Shown here piece by piece: positions 16,030 through 25,005 of a stretch of 34,784 nucleotides of DNA. The stretch covers positions 1 to 34,784 of the forward strand of contig NZ_JARGYC010000048.1 in assembly GCF_029168335.1 (NCBI RefSeq), written 5' to 3'. Numbering within the stretch: the first letter of the stretch is position 1; every line of letters starts with the position of its first letter. The notes beneath the pieces were generated by a model. It searched no databases. It worked only from the letters and a program-made list of their open reading frames with translations, and was not told where the DNA came from. The DNA is from Psychromarinibacter sediminicola (lineage in GTDB: Bacteria; Pseudomonadota; Alphaproteobacteria; Rhodobacterales; Rhodobacteraceae). Made by a program: the position numbers and the translations under genes.

Positions 16030-17109
16030 TCAGAACAGCTCCAGCTGGTCGCCCGGCCGCGGCGGTACGCGGAACAGGTCGGTCCGCAAGGGCGGCAGAT
16101 CGTGCGTCAGGCCCAGCCTTTTCACCGCCACCCGGAACCGCGCCGCGATCAGCTCGGCATATTGCCCCTGCCCGCGCATCCGGCGGCCCCATTCGGGGTC
16201 GTAGTCCCTGCCGCCATGCGCCTCGCGCACCCGCGCCATCACCCGCGCCGCGCGGTCGGGGTAATGCGTCTCCAGCCAGTCGCGGAACAGCGGCGACACC
16301 TCGTGCGGCAGCCGCAGCATGATCCAGCTGGCGGCCACCGCGCCCGCGTCGCGCGCCGCCTCCAGGATCCGCTCCAGCTCCATGTCGGTCAGCCCCGGCA
16401 CCATGGGCGAGGCCATGACCCGCACCTCGACCCCCGCCTTCGCCAGCCGCTCGATCGCCTTCAGCCGCCGCGCCGGCGAGGGCACCCGCGGCTCCAGCCG
16501 CCGGGCGAGATCGCGCTCCAGCGTGGTCACCGAAATGCCGACCCGCGTCAGCCCGGCCGCCGCCATCTCGCCCAGGATGTCGATATCGCGCTCGATCAGC
16601 GTGCCCTTGGTCACGATGCCCACCGGATGCCGGAACTCCGACAGCACCTCCAGGATGCCGCGCATGATCCGGTGCTCGCGCTCGATGGGCTGGTAGGGGT
16701 CGGTGTTGGTGCCGATGGCGATCACCTTCGGCAGGTAGGATGTCGCCGACAGCTCGCGGGCCAGCCGCGCCGGCGCCTCCGGCCGCGCCACCAGCCGCGT
16801 CTCGAAATCCAGCCCCGGCGACAGGCCCAGGTAGGCATGCGTCGGCCGGGCGAAACAGTAGATGCAGCCGTGCTCGCAGCCCCGGTACGGGTTGATCGAC
16901 CGCTCGAACCCCACGTCGGGCGAGCTGTTGCGGGTGATCACCTTGCGCGGCCGCTCGACGCTGACCTCGGTGCGCAGCGGCGGCTGGTCCTCGTCGCGCT
17001 CCCAGCCGTCGTCCACGGCCTCCGCCTGCAGCCGGTCGAACCGGCTCCCCGGATTGGTCGCGGCGGCACGCCCCTTGCGGCGTTCGGCGGAGATGTCTGG
17101 CAGGCTCAT
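16030..17109 (-). CDS. PA0069-family radical SAM protein (spore photoproduct lyase-like)
   Basis: Radical SAM enzyme of 359 residues. The cluster-binding CxxxCxxC is Cys78, Cys82 and Cys85 in YRGCEHGCIYCFARPTHA, a context shared with spore photoproduct lyase relatives. The N-terminus (about 1-65) is charged and probably disordered; the rest is the partial TIM barrel with EIGVSVTT-like and MASPMVPGLTD segments. The reaction is unknown; members are annotated as DNA-repair-like only through similarity. It stands alone on the minus strand inside the methionine/corrinoid gene group, divergent from the corrinoid protein gene with 160 nt between them, which may point to a role in B12 or methyl metabolism. 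Confidence 0.88.
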   Translation of the reverse strand: MSLPDISAERRKGRAAATNPGSRFDRLQAEAVDDGWERDEDQPPLRTEVSVERPRKVITRNSSPDVGFERSINPYRGCEHGCIYCFARPTHAYLGLSPGLDFETRLVARPEAPARLARELSATSYLPKVIAIGTNTDPYQPIEREHRIMRGILEVLSEFRHPVGIVTKGTLIERDIDILGEMAAAGLTRVGISVTTLERDLARRLEPRVPSPARRLKAIERLAKAGVEVRVMASPMVPGLTDMELERILEAARDAGAVAASWIMLRLPHEVSPLFRDWLETHYPDRAARVMARVREAHGGRDYDPEWGRRMRGQGQYAELIAARFRVAVKRLGLTHDLPPLRTDLFRVPPRPGDQLELF

Positions 17110-17269
17110 GGCGCAAAGATAGAACCAAACGAGAACATTTGCCAGCGCTCATTCGCTGTTAAGTCGGTTGCGGCATGCTCCATGTCGCAAAAGGCTGAGT
17201 GCATTCCACCGGAATCGCTCAGACAAACTGCAAACCATCGGCGCGGATGCGCCAAATCGGAGAGCCCGA

Positions 17270-17974
<705 letters not shown>

Positions 17975-18023
17975 CTCCGGCCTATCCTGCCGGCATCGAC
18001 CGTGCCGGCCCGGGATTTGAGAC

Positions 18024-20054
18024 ATGCCGATTGCCCCGACCCTGACGGAATGCGCCTACGCGGCGCATGCCAAGGGGGCCATGCCGGCGCTGATGTCCCC
18101 GCCGGAGCTGCACCGTTTCTGGCCGCGGCTCCGCGCCCTTACCTTCGCCGTGCTCTGCGGCCTCGTCCCGGTGGCGCTGATCCCGGTCATCGACCTGCTC
18201 GGGCCGGATATCGGGCCGCAGACGGTGGTGACCCCGCCCGACCTCGCGGCGCTGGAGGCGGCGAGCGCGGCGAAGCGCCGGGCGCTGGTCGAAGAGCTGA
18301 CAGCCGGCGTGCCGCCGGCGGCTGCGTCGGATGCGGCGGATGCGGATGCCGCGACGACGGAGGCCGAGGACGGCCGGCCCGGTGCGCCGGACACGGCCAC
18401 AACGGAGGCCGACATCACAGCGGCCGACACCGCGGCCGAAGACGGCCCGCCGGCGGCAGAGGGCGACGGCAGCTCCGGCGACACCGTCCCCTACAACTCC
18501 GCCGCCACCGCCGATGCGGCCGACGCGGCGCTGAAGCGGCTGGTGGATGCCGCCCAGGCAGAACAGGTCGACCAAGGCGCGAAGACCTATGCCATCTACC
18601 GCGCCAAGCTCCTGCTGATCGGCGGGCTGGTGCTGTTCGTGCCGCTGCTGGCGGTGATGACCCTCTACCAGCTCCGGCTGGTCCGCCGCATCTGGTCGCC
18701 GGTGCTGCGCACCCGCTACGGCCCGGCGCACTCGATCGGGACCGGCCACTTCCTCGCCTGGCTCTTGCCCTTCGGCCTCGCCGGGCTCGGCGGCGGCATT
18801 ATCGTGCGGCTCCGGCAGGTGGACCTGCCCGCCGCCGAGACCTGGCTCTGGCTCGGCACCGTCCTGGCGGTCGGCGGCCTCGCCCTGGTCCTGGCGCTGG
18901 CCGGCGCCGCGACCCGCGGCGGTCTGCGCGCGCGCCTCTTCGCCAACCGCCCGGCCCTGGTGACCGGGCTGACCCTGGCCTGCGCCATACCGCTGGGCAG
19001 CTGGGCCGCCGCCGCGACCCACGCGCCCGACCTCCTCGGCGCCGCCCTCGTCCCCGACATCCCCGATCTCGCGGTCCTCGGCGTCGCGCTGGTCGCGGGG
19101 CTGTTCGCCGCCCTCGTCACGCTGACCGTCCTGGGCACCCGCACCCTGTCGCAAAGCTTCCCCGACCCCGAGATGACCGAAGCCTTCGTCCATGCCGGCC
19201 CGATCGCCCCGCGCGAGGCGGTCGATCACGCCGCCGGGATCTGGGAGGCGCTGTCGCAGCTGGACCTGCCCGACCCGGCCCCGGGCGCCGCGCCCGCGAC
19301 CTATCCCACGATCCCCGGCCCCAGCGCGGTGACGCTGGTCAACGCGATGGTCCGGGTGCTGGCGGTCACCATGGTCGGCGCGCTGGTGGTGGTGAGCCTC
19401 GCGCTGGAGGTGCTGGTGCGCGCCGACCCCACGCCCGCGGCGCTGGCCGACAGCCTGGCCTCGGGCGTCAGCGCCTGGCTTCTGCTGCTGGGCGTGGTGT
19501 TCTCGGTGATCCTCGGGCTGGTCTATATCGGCCCCGCCGTGCGCCTCGACATCTATGCCAGTGCGCACGAGATGGCCCGGAAGGCGCTCGACACCGCCGA
19601 CAAGGCGGCGAAACCGGACACGCCCCGACAATGGTCCGGCCGCGCCTCCGGCCCCTTCGGCGATGTCGACGTCACCCTGCGCGAGGGCCCGCCCCCCGCC
19701 GCACCGGCCGGCGGCCCGGCCGCCACGGCCCGCATCACGGCCCGGCCCGCGACGCTCCACGCCTCGACTTTCCTGTCGCCGGCACGCCCGGTGCCGCGGC
19801 CGCGCCCGCCGGCGGTCCCCCTTGCGCCTGTGCTCCCCGGCCTTCTCGCCCATCCGGCGCCGCCGCCCTTGGACGCCCGCCTGACCCGCTGCCTCGGCGC
19901 CGACCGGCTGCGCTTTGCCACGCTGCTGGCCACGGTTCACTACGGCGGCGCCTTCCATTCGCTGCTCGAAGGCCGGCTGCAACCCCGGATCCGCGACATC
20001 GTCACCATGATCGCCCCGGCCGGGGTCAGCGCCGTGCTCGCTCTGTTGAAATGA
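18024..20054 (+). CDS. Uncharacterised multi-pass membrane protein
   Basis: I do not recognise this 676-residue protein. A hydrophobic segment at about 38-58 is followed by an Ala/Asp/Thr-rich, probably unfolded stretch (about 70-180), then roughly seven membrane segments (about 198-218, 246-265, 273-292, 308-326, 343-368, 437-460, 483-505). The last 150 residues are Pro/Ala-rich and end in a short hydrophobic tail. The frame is preferred over long overlapping frames on both strands because it alone gives coherent membrane segments and ends 49 nt before the next ribosome-bound start. The ribosome binding site is weak. It follows the corrinoid gene by 49 nt, so it is probably in the same operon. 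Confidence 0.72.
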   Translation: MPIAPTLTECAYAAHAKGAMPALMSPPELHRFWPRLRALTFAVLCGLVPVALIPVIDLLGPDIGPQTVVTPPDLAALEAASAAKRRALVEELTAGVPPAAASDAADADAATTEAEDGRPGAPDTATTEADITAADTAAEDGPPAAEGDGSSGDTVPYNSAATADAADAALKRLVDAAQAEQVDQGAKTYAIYRAKLLLIGGLVLFVPLLAVMTLYQLRLVRRIWSPVLRTRYGPAHSIGTGHFLAWLLPFGLAGLGGGIIVRLRQVDLPAAETWLWLGTVLAVGGLALVLALAGAATRGGLRARLFANRPALVTGLTLACAIPLGSWAAAATHAPDLLGAALVPDIPDLAVLGVALVAGLFAALVTLTVLGTRTLSQSFPDPEMTEAFVHAGPIAPREAVDHAAGIWEALSQLDLPDPAPGAAPATYPTIPGPSAVTLVNAMVRVLAVTMVGALVVVSLALEVLVRADPTPAALADSLASGVSAWLLLLGVVFSVILGLVYIGPAVRLDIYASAHEMARKALDTADKAAKPDTPRQWSGRASGPFGDVDVTLREGPPPAAPAGGPAATARITARPATLHASTFLSPARPVPRPRPPAVPLAPVLPGLLAHPAPPPLDARLTRCLGADRLRFATLLATVHYGGAFHSLLEGRLQPRIRDIVTMIAPAGVSAVLALLK

Positions 20055-20103
20055 CGCGGCCCGTCGCATACTTCGACAAGCGGGGGTGCAACGGAGACAC
20101 GCC

Positions 20104-20319
20104 ATGCCGCTCGACAAGTTCGTCCTGATCCTCGTCCTGGTGGTCGTCGCCGCCGGGATCACGGTCTGGGTCGCCTCGATGGTGCTGACCGCGCTGCAGA
20201 TGCCGGTGGCCTGGTTCGCGTTCATTCCCGTCGCGCTGGTGGGCTACGTGGTCTGGCGGGTGATCGCCGACCGGATCGGCAGCCGCGAGGACGATCACTA
20301 TGACCACATCGAAAAGTGA
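20104..20319 (+). CDS. Small two-segment membrane protein, unknown
   Basis: Protein of 71 residues, nearly all of it two adjacent membrane helices (about 6-30 and 34-56) with a short charged tail rich in Asp, His and Glu. GGAG lies 7 nt before the ATG. Its last 20 nt overlap the start of the YbjQ gene, so translation of the two is probably coupled. I know no family for it. Its place between a large membrane protein and YbjQ suggests a small accessory subunit, which is inference. Confidence 0.72.
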   Translation: MPLDKFVLILVLVVVAAGITVWVASMVLTALQMPVAWFAFIPVALVGYVVWRVIADRIGSREDDHYDHIEK

Positions 20320-20635
20320 CATGCTGGTCGTGACGACCGACGGCGTCCCCGGCCGCGAGATCTCCGAGGTGCTGGGCCTCGTCCGCGGCTCCACCGTGCG
20401 CGCCAAGCACCTGGGCACCGATATCGTCGCCGCCCTGCGCAACCTCGTCGGCGGCGAGGTCCGCGAATACGCCGCGCTGATGGCCGGCGCGCGCGAGCAA
20501 TCCATCGACCGGATGATCGACGAGGCCTACCAGCTGGGCGCCGACGCCGTGGTGGCGACGCGCGTGCAGACCTCGATGATCCAGCAGGGCGCCTCCGAGG
20601 TGCTGGTCTACGGCACGGCCGTGCGCCTGGCCTGA
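20300..20635 (+). CDS. YbjQ family protein (UPF0145)
   Basis: Protein of 111 residues covering the whole YbjQ/UPF0145 domain: a DGVPGREISEVLGLVRGSTVRAK first half and a QSIDRMIDEAYQLGADAVVATRV second half. The family is often labelled heavy-metal-binding, but its function is not established. It is cytoplasmic, with no signal or membrane segment. The start overlaps the preceding small membrane gene and its TGATG junction with the next gene implies coupling, placing it firmly inside the operon. Confidence 0.88.
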   Translation: MTTSKSDMLVVTTDGVPGREISEVLGLVRGSTVRAKHLGTDIVAALRNLVGGEVREYAALMAGAREQSIDRMIDEAYQLGADAVVATRVQTSMIQQGASEVLVYGTAVRLA

Positions 20636-21312
20636 TGGCCGACGCCGGCGACACTGCCGACCGCGACGGGCCCCTGCCCGACGACGGCACCCTCACCGAA
20701 CAGGGCCTGGCCCCTGCGGGCGCGGGCCGCATCCTGCTGATCGCCTGCGGCGCGCTGGCGCGCGAGATCCTCGACCTGATCCGCGCCAACGGCTGGACGC
20801 ATATCGAGCTCATGTGCCTGCCCGCGATCCTCCACAACCGGCCCGAGAAAATCCCCGAGGCGGTCGCGCAGGCGGTGGAGACGCATCGCGACGCCTATGC
20901 CGCGATCCATGTCGTCTATGCCGATTGCGGCACCGGCGGGCGGCTGGCCGAGACCTGCCGCAGGCTCGGCGTCGACATGGTCGAGGGGCCGCATTGCTAT
21001 TCCTTCTTCGAGGGCAACGCCACCTTCGCCGCCCGCGCCGAAGACGAGATCACCGCCTTCTACCTCACCGATTTCCTGGTCCGGCAGTTCGACGCCTTCG
21101 TCTGGAAGCCGCTTGGCCTCGACCGCCACCCCGAGCTGCGCGACATGTATTTCGGCAATTACGAAAAGCTGGTCTATCAGGCCCAGACCGACGACCCCGC
21201 GCTCGACGCCAAGGCCCGCGCCTGCGCCGACCGCCTCGGCCTGGCCTACGAGCGCCGCCTCACCGGCTACGGCGACCTCGCGTCCCATATCGAGAGCTGG
21301 GCCGCCCGCTAG
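20635..21312 (+). CDS. DUF1638 protein
   Basis: Protein of 225 residues matching DUF1638: LLIACGALAREILDLIRANG near residue 34, LMCLPAILHNRPE, VVYADCGTGG, and HCYSFFEGN. Several conserved Cys and His residues suggest metal or corrinoid binding. Members occur in methanogens and in Rhodobacterales, near corrinoid methyltransferase genes, so a role in B12-dependent methyl transfer is likely though unproven. The first 30 residues are an acidic extension. The start overlaps the YbjQ stop (TGATG). It ends the co-directional run that begins with the corrinoid protein. Confidence 0.85.
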   Translation: MADAGDTADRDGPLPDDGTLTEQGLAPAGAGRILLIACGALAREILDLIRANGWTHIELMCLPAILHNRPEKIPEAVAQAVETHRDAYAAIHVVYADCGTGGRLAETCRRLGVDMVEGPHCYSFFEGNATFAARAEDEITAFYLTDFLVRQFDAFVWKPLGLDRHPELRDMYFGNYEKLVYQAQTDDPALDAKARACADRLGLAYERRLTGYGDLASHIESWAAR

Positions 21313-21328
21313 GCACCGCCCCGCCCCG

Positions 21329-21350
21329 TCTTCTCGCCCCCAAATACGCA
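21329..21350 (-). repeat. GTATTTGG...GAGAAGA motif, degenerate copy 3' of sufE
   Basis: On the minus strand TGCGTATTTGG is followed by GGGCGAGAAGAC, a looser version of the motif at 21404-21426, 53 nt further from sufE. The two copies make an uneven direct repeat between the convergent DUF1638 and sufE genes. Confidence 0.6.
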
Positions 21351-21403
21351 AACGCCCCGACCATCCCGCGCCACCGGTCCGACGCCCGACGCGCCGCTCT
21401 GCC

Positions 21404-21426
21404 CTTCTTCTCGTTCCAAATACGCA
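21404..21426 (-). repeat. GTATTTGG...GAGAAGAAG motif, exact copy 3' of sufE
   Basis: These 23 nt are identical to 13285-13307 and lie 80 nt after the sufE stop, in the direction of sufE. An inverted repeat ACGGC/GCCGT with a TTGC loop (21487-21500) lies between the stop and the motif, as a comparable hairpin does at the P450 and purC copies. Confidence 0.7.
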
Positions 21427-21506
21427 TCCGGCCCGTCCGCCCCGCCCCACCGGTCGGACAGCGAACGACAGCCCCGGCCGGCTCTAACGGCGCAAGCCGT
21501 CCGAAA

Positions 21507-21932
21507 TCACGCCGCCTCGGCCGCCGCGATCCCCCGGATCCGCTCCACCATCGCCCGCAGCCCGTTCGAGCGCTGCGAGGACAGGTGATCGTGCAGCTCC
21601 AGCCGCCCCAGCTCGGCCGCGGCATCGACCTCCAGCACCTCGCGCAGGGTCAGCCCGGAATAGAGCGCCTTCAGGATCGCGATCAGCCCGCGCACGATCA
21701 TCGCGTCGCTGTCGCCGCGGAACGAGAATTTGGCATCCGCCCCGTCGCCCTCGATCTCGGGGACGATCCAGACCTGGCTGGCACAGCCGTCGACCTTGGT
21801 GGCGGGGACGCGGAAGGCGTCCTCCAGCGGGTCCATCGCGCGGCCCAGGTCGATCACGTGGCGATAGCGGTCTTCCCAGTCGTCGAGGAAGTCGAACGTG
21901 TCGGCGATCTCTTCGAAGGCGGGGGTGGCCAT
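21507..21932 (-). CDS. sufE: SufE family Fe-S assembly sulfur acceptor
   Basis: Protein of 141 residues that takes sulfur from the SufS cysteine desulfurase and passes it to the SufBCD scaffold. The acceptor Cys50 is in KVDGCASQVWI; the N-terminal FDFLDDWEDRYRHVIDLG and the C-terminal LSSQRSNGLRAMVERIR are typical. No other suf gene is in the window, so it acts apart from the main suf operon. The start is set by family length; the frame is open far upstream. It is divergent from the lipoprotein gene. Confidence 0.94.
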   Translation of the reverse strand: MATPAFEEIADTFDFLDDWEDRYRHVIDLGRAMDPLEDAFRVPATKVDGCASQVWIVPEIEGDGADAKFSFRGDSDAMIVRGLIAILKALYSGLTLREVLEVDAAAELGRLELHDHLSSQRSNGLRAMVERIRGIAAAEAA

Positions 21933-22059
21933 CGGGCGGCTCCGGTCGTGTCGGTTCGGCCTGTCAGGTAAGCCTCCGCCGGCGAAAGGTAAAGGGCGGC
22001 CGGGCTTTTCAAAGCGCGGGCGATCGGCTAACCCGGACGCAAGCGAAGGGAGTGTGGGC

Positions 22060-22521
22060 ATGACACGCAGGGTGATCGCCGCTTTGGCGCTGGTGGGAAC
22101 GGTGGCGGCCTGCGGCACGGTCCGGGACTCGCCGATCAACCCGCTGAACTGGTTCGGCCGGTCCGAGCGGGTGGCGACGGACACGTCGAACCCCGCGGCC
22201 GACCCGCGGCCGCTGGTGACCCAGATCGCCGATCTGCGGCTGGAACAGGTGCCGGGCGGCGCGATCGTCAAGGCCACCGGGCTGCCGCCGCGGCAGGGCT
22301 ATTACGACGCCGCGCTCCTGCCGATGAATTCCGGCCTGCCGGTGGACGGGGTGATGCATTATCAGCTCCGCGCCTTCCCGCCGCAGGAGCCGACCCGCGC
22401 CGGCACGCCGCAATCGCGCGAGCTGGTCGTGGGGCTGTTCGTCTCCGACCAGACGCTGGCCGGGATCCGGACGATCCGGGTCAGCGCGGCGCAGAACGCG
22501 CTGGCCGTCCGGCGGCGGTAG
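22060..22521 (+). CDS. Predicted lipoprotein, unknown function
   Basis: Protein of 153 residues. A short signal peptide ends in the lipobox VAAC with Cys18 as lipidation site, after two Arg (MTRRVIAALALVG). The mature part has no family I recognise; it has a beta-rich look (RLEQVPGGAIVKATGLPPRQGYYDAAL) and ends in a basic RRR. AAGGGAG about 8 nt before the ATG supports the start. It is divergent from sufE and converges with the alpha/beta hydrolase gene, 37 nt away. Confidence 0.82.
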   Translation: MTRRVIAALALVGTVAACGTVRDSPINPLNWFGRSERVATDTSNPAADPRPLVTQIADLRLEQVPGGAIVKATGLPPRQGYYDAALLPMNSGLPVDGVMHYQLRAFPPQEPTRAGTPQSRELVVGLFVSDQTLAGIRTIRVSAAQNALAVRRR

Positions 22522-22558
22522 CACCCGCCCGGCCGTACGCGCCGGCGGCGCCGGCCGG

Positions 22559-23419
22559 TCAGCGCGGCCGCGCCTCGATCCGCAGCAGCAGGCTGGCCAC
22601 CTCGCGGGGCAGCGACAGGAACGGCGAATGGGCCGCGCCCAACGTGTGGACCTGCGTCGCGCCGCCGATCTCGCGGTCCATCCGCGCCACCATCTCGCGC
22701 TGACCCTCGATGGTGATCGCCCGGTCCCCGGTGCATTCGACATAGTGCCGCGGCACGCACCCGAACCGCTCCGCCGTCACCGGCGAGGGCACCAGGGCCA
22801 CCTGCGCCGGCTCGTCGGGATGGAAATGGCGCAGCGCCTGGGCAAACGCCTCCGGCGTCACGTCGCCGGCATAGGCCAGGCGCATCCGCTCGACATAGTC
22901 GGGGTCTTCCGACGCCGGGTCGATCCGCAGCGCGCCCACCTGCTCGGGATCGGCCAGAAACAGCGACGGCACCAGCGCCCGCGCCATCAGCGGATGACCG
23001 ATCATCTCCACCGCCGGCACGCCCGGCGCCAGCAGGAAGGCGGTCAGGTAGACCGCCGCCGACAATTCCTCGGGCACCCGCTCGGCCACGTGGCTCACCG
23101 TCAGCCCGCCCAGCGAATGCCCCACCAGCACCGCGCGCCCGCCGGTGCGCGCGTTCACGTCGCGCAGCGCCGCGATCACGGCGTCGGTGCGCTGGTCCTG
23201 GGTGACGCCGGCATTGGGCGACGGCTCGCTGGCGAAGGCCGCCATGTCCAGCGGGCGGCGACGGTAGCTCTCGGGCACCGCCGCGGTCTCGCCCGCCCCC
23301 GGCAGGTCGAGCACGGCCACGTCGCGCCCCGCCGCGCGCATCGGCGGCACCACAGCCTCCCATGTATGCCGGTCGTGCCAGGCGCCATGGACCAGAACGT
23401 ACCCCGAAGCCTCTGCCAT
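22559..23419 (-). CDS. Alpha/beta hydrolase
   Basis: Soluble hydrolase of 286 residues. The oxyanion region VLVHGAWHDRHTW (8-20) and nucleophile elbow GHSLGG (100-105, Ser102) are clear; Asp232 and His264 (GAAHSPFLS) complete the likely triad. The HGAWH start and the SPF after the His resemble the plant-type methylesterase/hydroxynitrile-lyase branch often annotated as EstC-like esterases. Substrate is unknown. It is divergent from the DUF21/CBS gene, with 184 nt between them. Confidence 0.88.
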   Translation of the reverse strand: MAEASGYVLVHGAWHDRHTWEAVVPPMRAAGRDVAVLDLPGAGETAAVPESYRRRPLDMAAFASEPSPNAGVTQDQRTDAVIAALRDVNARTGGRAVLVGHSLGGLTVSHVAERVPEELSAAVYLTAFLLAPGVPAVEMIGHPLMARALVPSLFLADPEQVGALRIDPASEDPDYVERMRLAYAGDVTPEAFAQALRHFHPDEPAQVALVPSPVTAERFGCVPRHYVECTGDRAITIEGQREMVARMDREIGGATQVHTLGAAHSPFLSLPREVASLLLRIEARPR

Positions 23420-23603
23420 CGTCGGTCTCTCCCTTGGCCGGTTCGCCCGCGGGACGCTAGCGCAGACCGGATGGCCGCGAAACGGGTTTGTCGCCCCCCT
23501 GCCCGCGGCCCGCGGCCAGCACGCTGACACCGATGCGCCGCCCGGTCCCTTGCCACGGCCCGCGGCCCAACCCATAACAGGCCCAGCACAAACAGGACGA
23601 CCC

Positions 23604-24899
23604 ATGACCTTCGACGCCGCCCTCTGGGGCTCCGCCGCCGCCATCCTCGCGCTTCTGGTCCTTTCCGCCTTCTTTTCCGGCAGCGAGACCGCGCTGACCG
23701 CCGCCTCGCGCGGCAAGCTGCGGGCGCAGGCCGACCGGGGGTCCAAGGCCGCCGGCACGGCGCTGACCATCACCGAGGACAACGAACGCCTGATCGGCTC
23801 GGTCCTTCTGGGCAACAACCTGGTGAACATCCTCGCCACGTCGCTCGCCACGGCGCTGTTCACGCGGCTTTTCGGGGAAAGCGGCGTGGCGCTCGCGACG
23901 CTGGTGATGACGCTGCTGGTGCTGATCTTCGCCGAGGTGCTGCCCAAGACCTATGCGATCACCAATGCCGAGCGCGCGGCGAGCTTCGTGGCGCCGGCGA
24001 TCCGGCTGGTGATCCTGGTGCTGAACCCGGTCGTGGGCGCCGTGCGGGCGCTGGTGCGCGGGCTGTTGCGGCTGTTCGGCGTGCAGACCGACCCCGAGGG
24101 CCAGATCCTCGCCGTGCGCGAGGAGATCATGGGCGCGATCACCCTGGGCCATCACGAGGGCGCGGTGGAGAAGGAGGACCGCGACCGCCTCCTGGGGGCG
24201 CTGGACCTCGCCGAGCGCGCGGTCGAGGAGATCATGCTGCACCGCAGCCAGATCGAGATGATCGACGCCGAGCTGCCGCCGCAGGAGGTTCTGGACCAGT
24301 GCCTCGCCTCGGCCCATACCCGTCTGCCGGTCTATCGCGGCGAGCCCGAGAACATCGTGGGCGTGATCCATGCCAAGGACCTGCTGCGCGCGATGTACGC
24401 CCGCACGCGCGAGGCCAGCGCCGGCGCAGACCCGTTCGCCGGGTTCGACGTGATGGACGTGGCGATGCAGCCCTATTTCGTGCCCGAGACCACGACGCTG
24501 GACGACCAGATGCGCGAGTTCCTGCGCCGCCACACGCATTTCGCGCTGGTGGTGGACGAATACGGCTCGCTGGAGGGGCTGATCACGCTGGAGGACATCC
24601 TCGAAGAGATCGTCGGCGAGATCACCGACGAGTTCGACGTGGACGAGGACCATCCCGTGCGCCAGACGGACGAGGGCGACTACCTTGTCGACGGGGCGAT
24701 GACGATCCGCGACCTGAACCGCGCCAACGACTGGTCGCTGCCCGACGAGGAGGCGAACACGGTCGCCGGGCTGGTGATTCACGAGGCCCAGACGATCCCG
24801 AGCCAGGGCCAGGTGTTCAACTTCCACGGCTTCCGCTTCGAGGTGGCGGCGCGCAAGGACAACCGGATCACCCGGCTAAAGATCCGGCCCGAGGCGTGA
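23604..24899 (+). CDS. DUF21/CBS-domain membrane protein (CNNM/CorC, hemolysin-like family)
   Basis: Protein of 431 residues. A DUF21 membrane domain with four hydrophobic segments (about 8-28, 60-85, 95-118, 128-155, including FFSGSETALTA and AEVLPKTYAI) is followed by a CBS pair (about 200-340, with HTRLPVYRG and HFALVVDEYGSLEGLITLEDILEEIVG) and a CorC_HlyC domain to the C-terminus. The family is linked to Mg/Co efflux or homeostasis; the hemolysin name is historical. AGGA 7 nt upstream supports the start. Its TGA stop falls in the first unit of a 7-bp tandem repeat. Confidence 0.92.
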   Translation: MTFDAALWGSAAAILALLVLSAFFSGSETALTAASRGKLRAQADRGSKAAGTALTITEDNERLIGSVLLGNNLVNILATSLATALFTRLFGESGVALATLVMTLLVLIFAEVLPKTYAITNAERAASFVAPAIRLVILVLNPVVGAVRALVRGLLRLFGVQTDPEGQILAVREEIMGAITLGHHEGAVEKEDRDRLLGALDLAERAVEEIMLHRSQIEMIDAELPPQEVLDQCLASAHTRLPVYRGEPENIVGVIHAKDLLRAMYARTREASAGADPFAGFDVMDVAMQPYFVPETTTLDDQMREFLRRHTHFALVVDEYGSLEGLITLEDILEEIVGEITDEFDVDEDHPVRQTDEGDYLVDGAMTIRDLNRANDWSLPDEEANTVAGLVIHEAQTIPSQGQVFNFHGFRFEVAARKDNRITRLKIRPEA

Positions 24900-24949
24900 G
24901 GCGGGAGGCGGGAGGCGTGAGGCGTGAGGCGTGAGGCGTGAGGCGGGGG
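24894..24949. repeat. Heptanucleotide tandem repeat GCG(T/G)GAG
   Basis: Seven full units of 7 nt run from 24894 to 24942 (one GCGTGAG, two GCGGGAG, four GCGTGAG), with a degenerate eighth to 24949. The first unit contains the stop codon of the DUF21/CBS gene, so changes in copy number alter only the 3' spacer. The four identical units suggest recent slippage. Confidence 0.9.
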
Positions 24950-24952
24950 ACA

Positions 24953-25000
24953 CGATCTTCTAGAAAATCCTGCCCTGTCAAAATCTTCTAGAAGATTTTG
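24953..25000. repeat. Double CTAG-centred palindrome, copy 2 (reverse orientation)
   Basis: Here palindrome B comes first (24953-24974, one arm intact, the other decayed) and palindrome A second (24977-25000, perfect over 22 nt), again 2 nt apart. It is the 15962-16015 block inverted, and it again lies between two convergent genes, 5 nt from the HerA-like stop. Confidence 0.8.
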
Positions 25001-25005
25001 CGGCG

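Noticed and set aside
17110-17269. A possible riboswitch in the divergent region before the corrinoid protein gene
   Set aside because: No cobalamin or SAM riboswitch core was seen; the region is only 160 nt and shared by two divergent genes.
17982-20225. A 747-codon open frame on the minus strand and a 708-codon frame on the plus strand, both over the 676-residue membrane protein
   Set aside because: Their products are Arg/Gly/Pro-rich with no membrane or domain pattern, as expected for shadow frames in GC-rich DNA. The chosen frame gives coherent membrane helices and fits the operon spacing.
24894-25000. A CRISPR-like array or integration site in the repeat cluster after the DUF21/CBS gene
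   Set aside because: The units are 7 nt with no spacers, and no integrase or cas gene is near; they are a simple tandem repeat beside palindromes.
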